Shown here piece by piece: positions 1-13,634 of a stretch of 64,000 nucleotides of DNA. The stretch's first letter is position 1, and each line of letters opens with the position of its first letter. Made by a program: the position numbers and the translations under genes. The stretch covers positions 341,598-405,597 of the forward strand of contig CAJJDP010000097.1 of NCBI GenBank assembly GCA_905182995.1, in the 5' to 3' direction. Source of the DNA: Paramecium octaurelia (taxonomy: Eukaryota > Ciliophora > Oligohymenophorea > Peniculida > Parameciidae). Below the pieces are notes generated by a model that was given only the letters and a program-made list of their open reading frames with translations, did not search any database and was not told the origin of the DNA.

Positions 1-25
1 AGTATTCTTCAATTTCTTTGGCCAT
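1..25 (-). CDS. 5' end of a gene running off the left edge (partial)
   Basis: The complement of the first 25 bases reads ATG followed by seven sense codons (MAKEIEEY), preceded by A+T-rich DNA that could be a promoter. Eight codons are too few to identify anything. The start lies about 160 nt beyond the stop of the ankyrin gene on the same strand, a usual Paramecium spacing. It could equally be a chance ATG. Confidence 0.25.
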
Positions 26-186
26 TTATAATATAATTATTATGATCAAAATGATATTAATTATTATGTGATCTTGTGTGTCTCCCCCCCCCTCATGGCA
101 AATACGATATCAAAAAGTATGCTAATCCTCCTAAATTTGAAAATTAAATGTATTTACATAATTAGTATAATATAATATAGATATAT

Positions 187-1536
187 TCATTGTGTAGAAA
201 CCAACTTCTTCTTCTTTGGTTCATACATCTGCAGTTGTTCTTTTTGCCAAATGAATTATCTCTGATCTGCTGGAGTCATACGAAGTAAAATATGAGTCTA
301 AGTCAGAATTGAAATCTTACTCTTCGAGTTTGATGCAGCATGGTTTTACCCTCTGGATTTTCATTGACCGATTCGTCGTAGTTGAGATTCATCTTGTTCC
401 AAGGGTCAGCCTTGTTCAGAATCAAGAAGTAGGCGATGTTATTCTATTTGTGGATCAAGGCAAGATACAAGGGAGTTCTGCCCACGATGTCTTGAGAATC
501 TGGATCTGCTCCATATTTTAATAAGATCTTGGCAGTAGATTCCAAACCTCTCATTGCACACCAATGAAGAGTGGTCATGAGCAAATGATCGTATTCATAA
601 ACCAAGTACTTGTTGTCATCAAGACACTTGATGATTTCCTTGTCCTGACCCTATTTACACAATTAAAAGAAGTGTTTCGACGACGGATGTTCAAAGGGTT
701 TATTGGGAAACACTTTGTGCGACAAAAATTCAGCCGTTGTCAATTTAAGCTTCTCCAAATGTCTCAAATATTGAATCAAAGAGGCTCTGATTGCCTTGTA
801 TTTATGCTTTAGGGGAATGTTCTCAGATGGGAATTTCTGAAAGTTGAGCAACCCTCTTATTTACTTACTTCCATAGAGTTTGTTCTTGTTATAGAGAATG
901 TTATTTACATTAAAATCGTCGATTTCAGAGCAATCCCTATATCTAGAGAGTTGATTCGGACTCGCAAATTGAGTGACTGATGGTTGTTGAGGTTGGGTCT
1001 GTTTGGAGAGGATTTCTGACTTGAAATCACTTTTAGTGATGTCACTTACTAGTTGATATTTGGGATCGATGGTTAAGGAATGGAACTTGGTGGTCGTTTA
1101 ATTTGGCCGATAAGTTTGAGATTTAATGATTTGGGATTATTTGGAGAGAATAGTTGGTATTTTTTTATTCAATTTAACTACAAATCTTTACGGTTTATGA
1201 TTTAATTGTAATTTTTTTGTTTGCATAATTTAAGAAGCAGTAGGAGTGTGCGTTTTCGTAGTGCTTTTACAATAATAATGATTGGAGGAGGGAAGAGTGG
1301 GTATTTGTCTAACGTGAGTGTGAATGAATGGAATGTCACACAGCAATTGACTTAACAAGATGGGATGGTTCTGCACATCTTGATGATTTGGGACCAGCGA
1401 CTTGAATTTGGTTTTCCTTGGAGTTGTAGGCACTGATCCCTGGATCTTGTCAAGGTTCAACAGGCGTATATAGTTGGTTTTGGAGAATCTAAATAAGGCA
1501 ATATGAATACTGGTTTTCAGTCTTGTTTCTTTTCAT
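187..1536 (-). CDS. Ankyrin-repeat protein
   Basis: Read with code 6 and two introns removed (1489-1510, 22 nt; 298-320, 23 nt), this gives 434 residues from ATG at 1536 to TGA at 187. The N-terminal two thirds are Ser/Thr/Gln/Pro-rich and not recognised. Residues about 300-385 contain ankyrin-type helices: TTLHWCAMRG, then KILLKYGADPDSQD, then GRTPLYLALIHK, the usual consensus for one or two repeats. The tail is basic (KKKK). Ankyrin repeats bind other proteins; the partner cannot be inferred. The first intron restores the frame between the ATG exon and the long frame, which decides the start. Three in-frame TAG/TAA codons in the repeat part act as Gln. Confidence 0.8.
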
Positions 1537-1559
1537 AAAATATTAATATATATATAATA

Positions 1560-2603
1560 ATGGATAAGGACATTGATGTAGACAAGGTTAATTATATCTC
1601 CATCATAGATCATAGAGAAGTTGTTGGAAACCAAAGGAGCTCGCAATGGAAAACCAGTAAATCTGACTGAAAGTGAAATCAGATCACTATGCGTGAAAAG
1701 CAGGGAGATTTTCTTAACTCAACCCATGTTGCTAGAATTGGAAGCACCCATCAAAATATGTGGTAATTCACTCTCATTATATCAAGGTGATATTCATGGA
1801 CAATACACAGATTTGTTGAGATTATTTGAATATGGGGGATATCCACCTGAAGCTAATTATTTATTTCTAGGAGATTACGTCGATAGGGGCAGACAATCCT
1901 TGGAAACCATCTGTCTACTACTTGCTTATAAGATTAAATATCCTGAGAATTTCTTCCTGCTCAGAGGAAATCATGAGTGCTCTTAAATCAATCGTATATA
2001 CGGATTCTATGATGAATGCAAAAGAAGATATAACATCAAATTGTGGAAAACCTTCACAGATTGTTTCAATTGTTTGCCTGTCTGCGCAGTCATCGACGAA
2101 AAGATCATCTGCATGCATGGGGGGTTATCTCCTGAACTGACAAATTTAGAATAAATTCACAGGATCATGAGACCCATTGAAGTTCCAGACACTGGGTTAT
2201 TGTGCGATTTGTTGTGGTCAGATCCTGAAAAAGATACCTAAGGATGGCAAGGTTGCTTAAATCATCTCCTATTTAGATAACGAAAGAGGAGTCTCTTACA
2301 TCTTTGGAACTGATGTCATATCTAATTTCTTAAAGAAAAACGACTTGGATCTGGTCTGCAGAGCTCATCAAGTCGTTGAGGAAGGCTATGAATTCTTCGC
2401 TAAGAGACAACTAGTTACGCTCTTCTCTGCACCCAATTACTGTGGAGAATTTGATAATTCAGGTATTTTTTATAATTCAACCATTTTTAGGAGCTCTAAT
2501 GAGTGTTGATGAAACTTTGATGTGCTCATTTCAAATACTAAAATCACAGGACAAAAAAAATGTTCCATAGGCTAGACCAAGAACACCAAAATACGTTAAT
2601 TGA
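1560..2603 (+). CDS. Serine/threonine protein phosphatase PP1 catalytic subunit
   Basis: Four introns (1587-1608, 1763-1786, 2252-2276, 2463-2490) are removed to give 314 residues, the usual PP1 length. All metallophosphatase signatures are visible: [21 protein letters not shown], then HGGLSP, the catalytic RAHQVVE and the [11 protein letters not shown] motif, followed by [16 protein letters not shown]1 dephosphorylates Ser/Thr on many targets through regulatory subunits. The N-terminus (MDKDIDVDK) and short Lys/Pro-rich tail match PP1 rather than PP2A. Two introns start GTT rather than GTA. The second intron is 24 nt, contains no in-frame TGA and ends AAG; if not spliced it would put eight residues between CG and DIHG. 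Start chosen because the first ATG joins the family N-terminus through intron 1. The divergent ankyrin gene starts 24 nt away. Confidence 0.95.
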
Positions 2604-2899
2604 TATATATATTTGAATCATTATATATAACACAATATTTCAAAATAATGTGTTAAGATTGAATATACCTAACCAATTATGTAATATACATCCTGCTATC
2701 TATGTAATAATAATGGCCATAAAAATTATTTAATTTCAAAGTCTGATTACTTGATCAGATTGTAAAAGTTGTATAATTGTAAAATTTGTAGTATTAGAGA
2801 TTCTAAATTTATATATATTGTATAATCATAAATTTAAGTGTGTTATCCATTTTTTAACTTCTAATTTTCATTAATATTAATAAATAAGTGATATTTGTT

Positions 2900-3165
2900 A
2901 TGGACACACCTCCATAAAATAATTATAAACATAATGTTGATGATAATTTCAGACATGATCTATGCTAAAGAATCCAAACAAAAACTGGAAGTAAATACTT
3001 GATATATTATTAGAAATGCCTCAAAATCAGAATTAATAGGCAAAGTAATTTTCAGAAAAGGATCAACTCTAAAAGATATAGAATGAATTGAGGGCACAAT
3101 TAAAGTTCATTGATGAAACTAATTGGATGTTTGAGGGATTGAACAACGCAAATGATAATTTTTGA
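2900..3165 (+). CDS. Small Gln/Asn-rich helical protein, unrecognised
   Basis: ATG at 2900, a canonical 23-nt intron at 2991-3013 and TGA at 3163 give 80 residues. The N-terminal half is polar (Asn, Gln, Asp); the C-terminal half is helical (LQKIQNELRAQLKFIDET). No family was recognised. The spliced length is a multiple of three, and the intron starts GTAA and ends TTAG, which supports a real gene. It may be a 5' piece of a longer coiled-coil gene, since fragments of open frame follow at 3270-3474, but I found no splice that joins them cleanly. Confidence 0.4.
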
Positions 3166-3522
3166 ATTTTATTACATTGTTAATCCTACTTATAAATTTA
3201 TACATATAGTTTTAATTAGAAATACTCTATAAAATAAGAGAGTGCTTTGTGAAGGAGTGATTTAAATTTGAGATCGACGTAGAGTTCTTGAATTTGAATA
3301 ATTAAGAGAAAATAATGAAAAGTCAGTTAATTAATGAATATAGATGATGGGAATAAGAGTAGGCCAATAAATTTTAAATAAGTAATGCCCAATTAAATGC
3401 TGAAGACGGCAAGTTTGATGAGAGAAAGGGAGAGAACCCTGGGAATTGGATGTGAATTGATTATATTAGTTGAATATTATAGCAATTTAATAGTAGTTAC
3501 TTTGAATAATTTATATTTTTTA
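3166..3522. other. Gap with unassigned open fragments
   Basis: The first 100 nt are A+T-rich and look intergenic. From 3270 to 3474 on the + strand there are two open pieces separated by a TGA, the second polar and charged (ENPGNWM at its end). They could be a short gene, a 5' exon of the channel gene that follows (an ATG at 3385 is in the channel frame), or remnants. I cannot decide among these. Confidence 0.3.
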
Positions 3523-6500
3523 ATGGACTCATTATAAATACAGAAGCAACTTATGGTTGAGTAATTGAATAAGTTGGAATACATGGATAAAATACTGCCT
3601 CTGCACAAGGATGAAGTTTAAGCAGAGAAGAAACTGCAAGTTCAGATCAATAGTCTGAATTTCAAAAGAATTATTGAAGGGCAGGAGAATAACAAATTGA
3701 TGGCAGAAATAGAGGAGTCGAAGTTAGACGTATAGAAGAGTAGACACAAAGCCTTCCAGAAATACTTCACCTCATTTATGACGGAGTAATAACAGTAAGA
3801 TGTCAATATTCTTGAATTCAATTAAAGTGATTTCGAAGTTTTTCAATAAATGAAGGAGAGGTAAAGATAGTTGGCATAGGAAGATCTAACAATTGCTAGG
3901 TAGAAAGAGAAGAGCAATCAGATATTTGAATAAAATCTGATGAAGAAATGGGACAGAGTGAGGAAAAGTAGTATATTGAGTTATTCTAAGAATTGCGAAT
4001 GATTGGTAGAATGAAACGATTATATGACGAAGTAAAATTGTATGGTACAAGTTGTAGAGTGGAGACCTCCATAAAAAGACATGAGGTGATTCAGGAACTG
4101 GAACAGATGCTCAACAAGCAGAATCAGTAAATTAGCAAGCCGATGCCATAGAAACACAGTAACAATTAAGTCTATGCATAGAGCATCTCTTCCTACCGGA
4201 TTCGAAATTCAAGAAATATTGGCAATATGTTCTGATGATATTGTTGATTTACACTGCCTTTATTACTCCCATTCGGTTAGCATTCATAGAAGAATTCAAC
4301 TTAGTATGGTTTACTTTGGAATTAATAGTAGACATCTTATTTTTTTTGGACATCTTGATCACATTTAATACAGCCTATTTCAACGAGGAAGGAGTGCTTA
4401 TAGTTGATCGTTAATAAATAGCAATTCAATATCTAAGAACTTGGTTAATATTCGATTTGATGGCTGTATTTCCTACTGATCAAATCTTTAAGAATGAGGC
4501 TCAAAAATTATCTCAATATTTCAAGTATCAATATTAATTTAAGACAATATAATAGATTGACCAGATTGCCTCGGATGTATAAATTGATAAGTATCAGTAG
4601 AATGTGGTCAACAGTTTAGAATTCTCAGGATCATAATGATTGTTTTTCAGCAATCCAAGATTTGATAAACTTGAATTCTACCACTGTGAGAGTGCTTAAG
4701 TTTTTTGGAACTGTTCTTGTATGTGTACATATCATGGGTTGTCTCTGGTATCTAGTTGCCAAACTCAATGACTTTGGTCCAAACACATGGGTGTATGAAT
4801 TGGATTTACTGAACAAAAGTGAATATGAATTGTACTTAACCTCCATCTATTGGGCTGTGGCTACAATTTGCACAGTGGGATTCGGAGATATCCATGCTTT
4901 CAATGACAGTAAAGTATAAATTAGACATAGCTGAAAGAATTGTGTGTATATTTTGGATGTTCTTTGGAGTTGGATTCTACTCATTCACAGTTGGTTCACT
5001 CTCCACTTTGATGGGAACTTTGGATACCAGAGAATCTCATTTGCAGAGCAAAATCACTTTTATGGATGAGTTCTGTGAAGAAACCAAACTGTCCTTGTAG
5101 ATGAAACACAAAATCAGGAAGGTCTTGGAATACAACTCAATGATTAACATATTCTCCTCTGCTGAAGTGGACGAGTTCCTGTCTGAAATACCTACCAATC
5201 TCAAATATCAAATCGCCCAAGCCATGTATGCTGGTCTCAAAAATAGAGTCTCTTTCTTTAAGAATAAGGATTCAGTCTTCATCTCCACTCTCATTCCCAA
5301 ATTATAGCCTTTAAAAATCAATGCTGGAGAATTTGTATACAACAAGGGAGAATATCCCAATCAAGTATATTTCATTGTCAATGGCAGAGTCAATATGGTT
5401 ATTGGAGTGTATTCAATCACCTTTAAAACATATGTTACAGGTAGTTATTTTGGGGAAATTGAAATATTTGATAACAGTGCACGCTTTCATTCAGCCAGAG
5501 CTGAGTTAGAATGTGAATTGTTGGCCATTGAATAGGATGTATTTAAAAAAATATTGCAAGCATTCCCAGAATACTTTGAAGAAATTAAAGCAATTTCATT
5601 AGAAAAACTAAAGAGGGAAAAGGAGGCCATTGAAAAATTATAAGATTTAACTGGATTATCCCAAACTTCTGAATTCTTTAACAAGAAAAGAACTCAATCC
5701 ATCTATAAATCAATTAAATAGAGAGAATCTGTCCATTTCATAGATTACAGTGAAGAATCTGAATAAGATATGAAATCAATGAGATCCAGCAAACTTGGTT
5801 TCTTCAAAAAGAAAACCAATCATTTGATGCCTGAGGAAAGTCTTACTACTCGATTACACACTCAAGAAGATACCTCGTAAAAGAACCTTGTAGCTTCAGA
5901 TAGTAGCCAAAAAAAAAATGAAGAACCTGAAAAAGTAATTACTTTGCCAATTCCAGATTAAGTCAAAAGATAGAGTGAACACAAAATTAAATTATATGGA
6001 GAAGTGCCTAATACCATTTCATAATTTAATGAAGATACTGATCAATCTCAATAACAAAATAATACTCAAAGAATCTAAAGCGAAGAACCAACTCGTCCTC
6101 CCAAACCTAAATAAGTTAGATATATTAGCCAGAATCTCAGATGCAGTCCAAAGAGAAATGACAATCGAAAACCATCCATCTAGATAAATTCCACTAATGA
6201 AATTACAAACTCTGATACTCCATTTATCTCTTCAGTCAGGTCTAACTTTATCAAACCTTCCATTAAAATTGATGAAGTCTCTCATGAATCAGAAGGGTCC
6301 AATAAAAACTCTCCCAAAATGTCCATACTTTCTCAAAATGCCTTATCTCCTTAAAATTCCCCCAGAAGAAATTCAATACCATCGAGAGTTCCAAAACCAT
6401 CTCCTTTCCAAACTCAACAATCTATTTTCAAAGCTGCCAGCAACCAATATATTGAGGCGAGTAAACTTAAGAATCTGCCCAGATTTGGTGGGTTCAGAAG

Positions 6501-6774
6501 AACATATAGAAAAGAAAGGGAAATCGAAGTCTTAGAAGAAACAATTGAAAATGAAGATTATACCTAGTTGCAATCAAAATTAGTGGAGCTCTTGGAGAAG
6601 ATCAAGAAATAGAAGGAAGAATAAAAAACAAAAAAATCAAAGATCTAATTCAATATCATTAATCCATTGCCTAAAAAGATTGTTTTACAATAAAAAGATT
6701 CTATTAGTATTTCAGATTTACCAGATGTTGAAAAATAATAATTAGATAGTAATAGTAGTGGTATATTAGAATGA
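3523..6774 (+). CDS. Cyclic-nucleotide-gated/EAG-type K+ channel with N-terminal coiled coil
   Basis: Four introns (3968-3990, 4159-4181, 4525-4555, 4909-4930) give 1050 residues in a continuous frame. Residues 1-150 form a long charged helix. A linker (MKRLYDEVKLYG) leads to S1 at about residue 213, then S2-S4 with a basic S4 (LTRLPRMYKLISISR). S5, a pore helix and the K+ filter TVGFGD follow at about residue 425, with S6 after it (MFFGVGFYSFTVGS). A C-linker and a cyclic-nucleotide-binding fold come at about 560-650 (GSYFGEIEIFDNSARFHS), then 350 residues of Ser/Lys-rich tail. The product should be a six-helix tetrameric channel of the ciliary or plasma membrane. The family is greatly expanded in Paramecium. 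The first intron ends AAG; without it a stop appears at 4000 and the coiled coil would be a separate gene. An alternative start in the same frame is 3385. The convergent kinase gene stops 15 nt away. Confidence 0.85.
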
Positions 6775-6789
6775 TATCACACATAAATT

Positions 6790-8818
<2,029 letters not shown>

Positions 8819-8837
8819 TCAAAAATTAAATTAACTG

Positions 8838-11429
8838 ATGGGAAGTGTTTGTAAGAAACAAGATGACGAAAATGAACTTAATAGTTTAATTCCAAAAAAG
8901 AAAGGAGACACCATCACCATATCCTAAAACCATGGAGGAGGGTCTCAGATCATCTAAAAAAAGAGAAGCACCGGAAATAAGGGAGATTATGAACCAGATG
9001 CTGTTGTGGAAAAAATAGAAGTGGAAGTATCTTTTACTATATGATGAAAGCTTAAACGTAATGATAGAAAAAAGTTGGTTAAGGTTGAAGCTCGTTAGGA
9101 TCAAGAGGAAATAGTAGAAAACATCTAAAAAAGTAATAAAAAGAAGTCGCCTTTTGATTACTAACTTATTTTGAATTCATTCACCACAAATTCTCTATTT
9201 CAATCCCTTTCCCAATAGGAACAGTAAACAATATTAAAATATTTCTTCAGGGAAGCTATTTTAGAATAGATGTTTTATTGCACTACATCAGATGGCCAAT
9301 TTGTATTCCGACAGGGAGATTTGAAGGCAAGCTCCTTTTTTCTAATTGGTATTATTGCTCAATATTGAAGAACGTGGCTAGTGTCAGATCATAATAGATG
9401 GAGAAGTGAAGAAAGTATTAAAACAATCTGACTCATTTGGAGAGAGAGCACTATTATACAATGCTCCTAGATCTGCATCTGTGAGAGCAGTTGGGGATTG
9501 TGCATTTTGGGCTATCGATAGAAATCTATTTAGAAAAATGATTGAGGATATGAGAATGCATGAATTTGAGGAGAATAGACAATTTGTAGAAAATTTGAAA
9601 TCATTTGGTATAGTATCCAATATATCCAATAGAATTTTTAACTTTTGATTAAAGAACAGCCATCTCAAGTGTGTTGTTTACAGTGCAATTCAAGAAAGGA
9701 GAGATTATAGTATAACAAGATGAAACAGCAACTTCATTTTTCATAATTAAAAAGGGATCAGTTTCAGTCATTTAGAATGACAATGAGATTAGAAAGATGA
9801 AGAAAGGTGAGTCATTTGGAGAGATGGCTTTATTCTAGAATTCTAAACGAGGAGCCACAGTCAAAGCAGCCGAAGAAGATGTGAGATGTCTTGTGATCAC
9901 AAGAGATGAATTAACTAAAATTTTAGGAGACAAAATCTAAGTTATTATGTTCACAAATAAATAATTATGGGCTATTCAAAAACATTAAGTCTTAGGATAA
10001 TTAACTGAACTCTAAATCCAAAAAATTGTGCAAAATATGAATCAATTCAATTATGAACAAGGAGCTGTAGTCTTTGAGGAAAAAGTGTAGAAATTGGTGA
10101 TTGTTTTAAAAGGAGAACTAATATTTGTAAATATCTACGTTTATACTTAAGGCAGACTGGGTCTAAAATGAAAGCCGCTAGTGAAGGTTAAGTTTTTGGA
10201 GACGCTTACTTCAACAAGTAACAACTCAGTGACCCAGTCATTGCCAAAGATAAATGCATCCTAGCAGAGATTGATTTCAAAAGATTTGAAGAAGTCATCG
10301 GTGGTGCCTTAGATCAAGTAATTAATAAAAATTAAAAAATCAGTGAAAAGTAAATAGAACAAACTAATTTTATAATAGACACAAGAAATAAGAGAGTTAG
10401 AAACATGATTACTCTCATCTTAAGCTAGAAGAATTCATTTCATTAAAGAAATTGGGATAGGGATAATTTGGAAATGTTTATTTGGTCAAAAATCCTAAGG
10501 ACAATCCTACACATTTTTATGCTTTGAAATGCATATCCAAAGCATAAATTGTTGATTAACATCTAGAAAAACATTTAGCATAAGAAAAGCAAGTGTTGAC
10601 ATCTGTGCATCATCCATTCCTAATGAGATATTATTGCAGTTTCAAGGATTCTAATCATGTATTCTTCCTTGTAGAGTTCATCAAAGGAATGGAACTCTTT
10701 GATGTAATTAGAGACATTGGTTTATTGAGTGCTTTTGATACTCAATTCTACATTGGGTCTCTCATTCTATGCATAGAGTATCTCAATAAACAAAAGATTG
10801 TTTACAGAGATATCAAACCTGAAAATATCATGGTTGATGAAAAAGGTTATGTGAGACTAATAGATATGGGAACGGCAAAGTTTCTAAACCATAAAAGCGG
10901 CAGAACTTATACTATCATTGGAACTCCTCATTACATGGCCCCAGAAATCTTACAAGGTAAGGGTTACACTTTCCCTGTCGACATCTGGTCAATTGGTATC
11001 TGTATGTACGAGTTTATGTGTGGATAAGTTCCTTATGCTGAAGAGGCTGAAGATCCATATGAAATCTATGAGGATATCTAAAAGAAGCAATTATCTTATC
11101 CTCAATTTCTCAAAGATAGGAAGGCTAAGAAGTTTATGGAGTAATTGCTTAATAAAACACCTGAGTTGAGATTGGGAGGGTCCTATGCCAGTCTGAAGGC
11201 CAATTCATGGTTTGACTAATTTGATTGGGTACTTTTTAATTGTATTTTCAAATAGGATAAGCTGTATGATAAGGAAATGAAGGCTCCTTATATGCCACCT
11301 TAATAGAAGATGCCAGCCACAGGTAAGGATGTGTAAGGTACACCAATAATGAAAGAGCTCTAAAATCTGAATGCCCAAGTCTATAAAAAGGAGAAAGCGA
11401 AAGATCCTAACTGGGATCAAGAATATTGA
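8838..11429 (+). CDS. cGMP-dependent-type protein kinase (PKG-like, AGC family)
   Basis: Six introns (9027-9050, 9349-9370, 9608-9632, 10127-10155, 10350-10378, 11229-11255) give 811 residues. The N-terminus MGSVCKK suits myristoylation plus palmitoylation. Three cyclic-nucleotide-binding cassettes follow. The first has FGERALLYNAPRSASV (about 185), a good phosphate-binding cassette with Ser at the cGMP-selective position. The second has FGEMALFQNSKRGATV (about 302). The third (VFGDAYFNKQQLSDP, about 418) lacks the Arg and is probably unable to bind. The AGC kinase domain begins at GQGQFGNV (about 494), with VYRDIKPEN and GTPHYMAPE, and ends with the AGC tail FDW. The metal-binding DFG reads DMG (about 632). 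Ciliate PKGs link cGMP to ciliary motility and exocytosis. Two introns end AAAG/GAAG and one ends CAG. Confidence 0.92.
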
Positions 11430-11549
11430 AGTATTTTATGCACACAACTTTTTTATGAAGAATCTATACAATTAACTAATTAATATCAATAGATACAATA
11501 TGAAAAATTAATTATTAATTAATGACTATTTTTTTCCATAAAATTTTAG

Positions 11550-13615
11550 ATGCTGAGACTGAGAGATAATATAATTGCTTCCAAAATGAATAAATCATTA
11601 AAATTCAAAATAAATAAAAAGTTCTAATCCTTCTATTAATAAGTGTTTTTACAATTTAAAAAGGAATTGAGAAAAGTTGGACTTCATTATCCTTTAATCT
11701 ATTCGGATTTATTTTTATAACAATATCCTACAAGTTTGTGAAAAAAGCTTCCATGTATTACAAATATTTGCTCTTGGTTATTGTTTTGATATTTAATATT
11801 TTTTACCCTTTGAATCGCTACATTGGTACAATTCCAAATCAAGACACTTATTTGGATGGCTACTTTATTTGCCTTGGTTCATTATCGTAAGTTATTCATA
11901 CTACCTATTTAGAATCCTCAATAGTGTAGAGGCTTAAGCCAAGTACATGGTGATGATACCAATTCTAGTATTTAATTTGTATGTAGGGCCTTATAATGAA
12001 ACTGGCCTGTGGTCACAAGGCTTGAAGTTTGGGATTATGACAGTCATGGACATTCAATTTGGAATACAATAGGAAATTTATAGAAGAAAATAGTTTTTCA
12101 AGTTGAATTGCAATAAAATAATTCAAAATTATTTCAACTCCTAAGATTTGTTCGACATCTTCAAGGTTAAATTCGACGAAAATGTTAAGTCCATAAAATT
12201 ATCATCCCTATTAGAAAAACAAAAGTTTAATGAATTTTAACAATTAGATTTTAAATAGCGAATAAGAAAAATATTAGTTCATCCTAAAAAATATAACACT
12301 GAGATGAAAAAGAAAAATTAATAGAACCAATTTTAATGGAACAAAATTAATTTGGAAACATTTCTACTTTACTTTCTAAAAGGAATAAAACCCAAAACAG
12401 AATTTAAATTATTTGAGTCTTTCAAGAACAAATTGAAAGTAGAGCTTGAAGAAATCTCAATTAAAAATTTAGTATAGAATGAAATTTCTACATTCAACTC
12501 CAAACAAATTGTAATATATAAAATTCATCACTATAAGACTCCTCAAGCTTTGATAATCTTGAAACAACATTAGATATCCACTAAAATCAAGAAGTTGAAA
12601 CTCAAACAAGAAAATTATAAGCTCATTATAAAGTACTTTATTTCCATCTTTAACTCTTCCTTTAAGAAATGCTTAACAATATTGCAGGATTTCAATCAAA
12701 TTTGCGAATTCAATATAAATTCATAGCAATAATTAATATTTCGTGAGCATCACACTTAGTTAAATAAAGCTTGGAATTCATTTAGAAACATGGTAGATTT
12801 TATGCAATTATCATGCAATATCAACCCATTGGCAACCTTCAATATTCTGCAAATGATTGAATAGTTAATATAAGCAGTTAAATATCTGCATCATGATAAT
12901 GTTGTAGATCTGGAAATCATAAATAAATTAAAAAGTTCATTTGTTGTCTCTAATAATGCAAAGATGAAATAACTCTTCTTAAATTTGTTCTATTATATAT
13001 TAGATCTAAATTATGGAAAAATTTAAATCATATTACAAGAGGAGTAAAATAGCAATGATAATATTATTGATGTAAAGATTAAGTATCAAAGAGAAAGCAT
13101 ATTTACAAAGTCAGAATTATCCAGTTTTCCAATCATAAATCCAATGACCTTTTCAGATTTACAACGTAATTCAAGGAGCATGTTTAATTTAGAAATACCC
13201 ATTAGCATTTGGTTGGTAAGACTTTTAGGACCAAAAGATAAAATTATAATTAGAAAAATGAAATAGTAATATGAATTAGAATTTTAATTGTATAAAATAT
13301 TAACTGCTGATATGAGTTTACAACAATATTATAATATAAAACTAGAAAATCAAATCATATTACAACAAGAAGAATAACCTTTGATCACAAATTGTATTTC
13401 TATATAGCCCTGTTTATATGGACAATGACTTTATATTTTCAAAATTAGCATTATTGATCGTCTATTTTCTTAATCATTTAGTCAATAAAAAATAAATACA
13501 TTTGAATAACAAAGAGTTTAAATTCTTCTTTAAAATGTAGATCTTAATATAAAGGAGAATTGAAATTACGAACTAGATTATCTGTTATATGTAACATTTT
13601 TATTTAATAATTTGA
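11550..13615 (+). CDS. Multi-pass membrane protein with decayed histidine-kinase-like core
   Basis: Introns at 11643-11671 (29 nt, GTG...GAG) and 11887-11912 (26 nt) join a basic N-terminus to about four to six hydrophobic helices (FNLFGFIFITISY, YLLLVIVLIFNIFY and others). About 450 mostly helical residues follow. Residues around NMVDFMQLSCNINP and KMKQLFLNLFYYILD resemble the dimerisation helix and N box of sensor histidine kinases, but the phospho-His and the Gly-rich boxes are not evident, so activity is unlikely. One model ends at TGA 13426-13428 (607 residues). Removing a 37-nt GTTTAT...TTAG intron (13392-13428) adds about 50 residues and ends at 13615; that intron is long for this genome. 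I annotate the longer span. The convergent neighbour stops 20 nt away. Function as a sensor is inference. Confidence 0.65.
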
Positions 13616-13634
13616 TATATTTTTGATAATAAAG

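Noticed and set aside
4085-4207. Open frame upstream of channel S1 continuing without splicing
   Set aside because: It has no ATG, is preceded by TGA, and the canonical 23-nt intron joins the charged helix to S1 in frame.
4174-4368. Frame starting MHRASLPTGFEI inside the channel gene
   Set aside because: It is another frame of the S1-S2 coding sequence; the real frame enters through the intron at 4159-4181.
9384-9668. Minus-strand frame of 94 codons
   Set aside because: It lies exactly opposite the first cyclic-nucleotide-binding domain of the PKG-like gene and has no family character.
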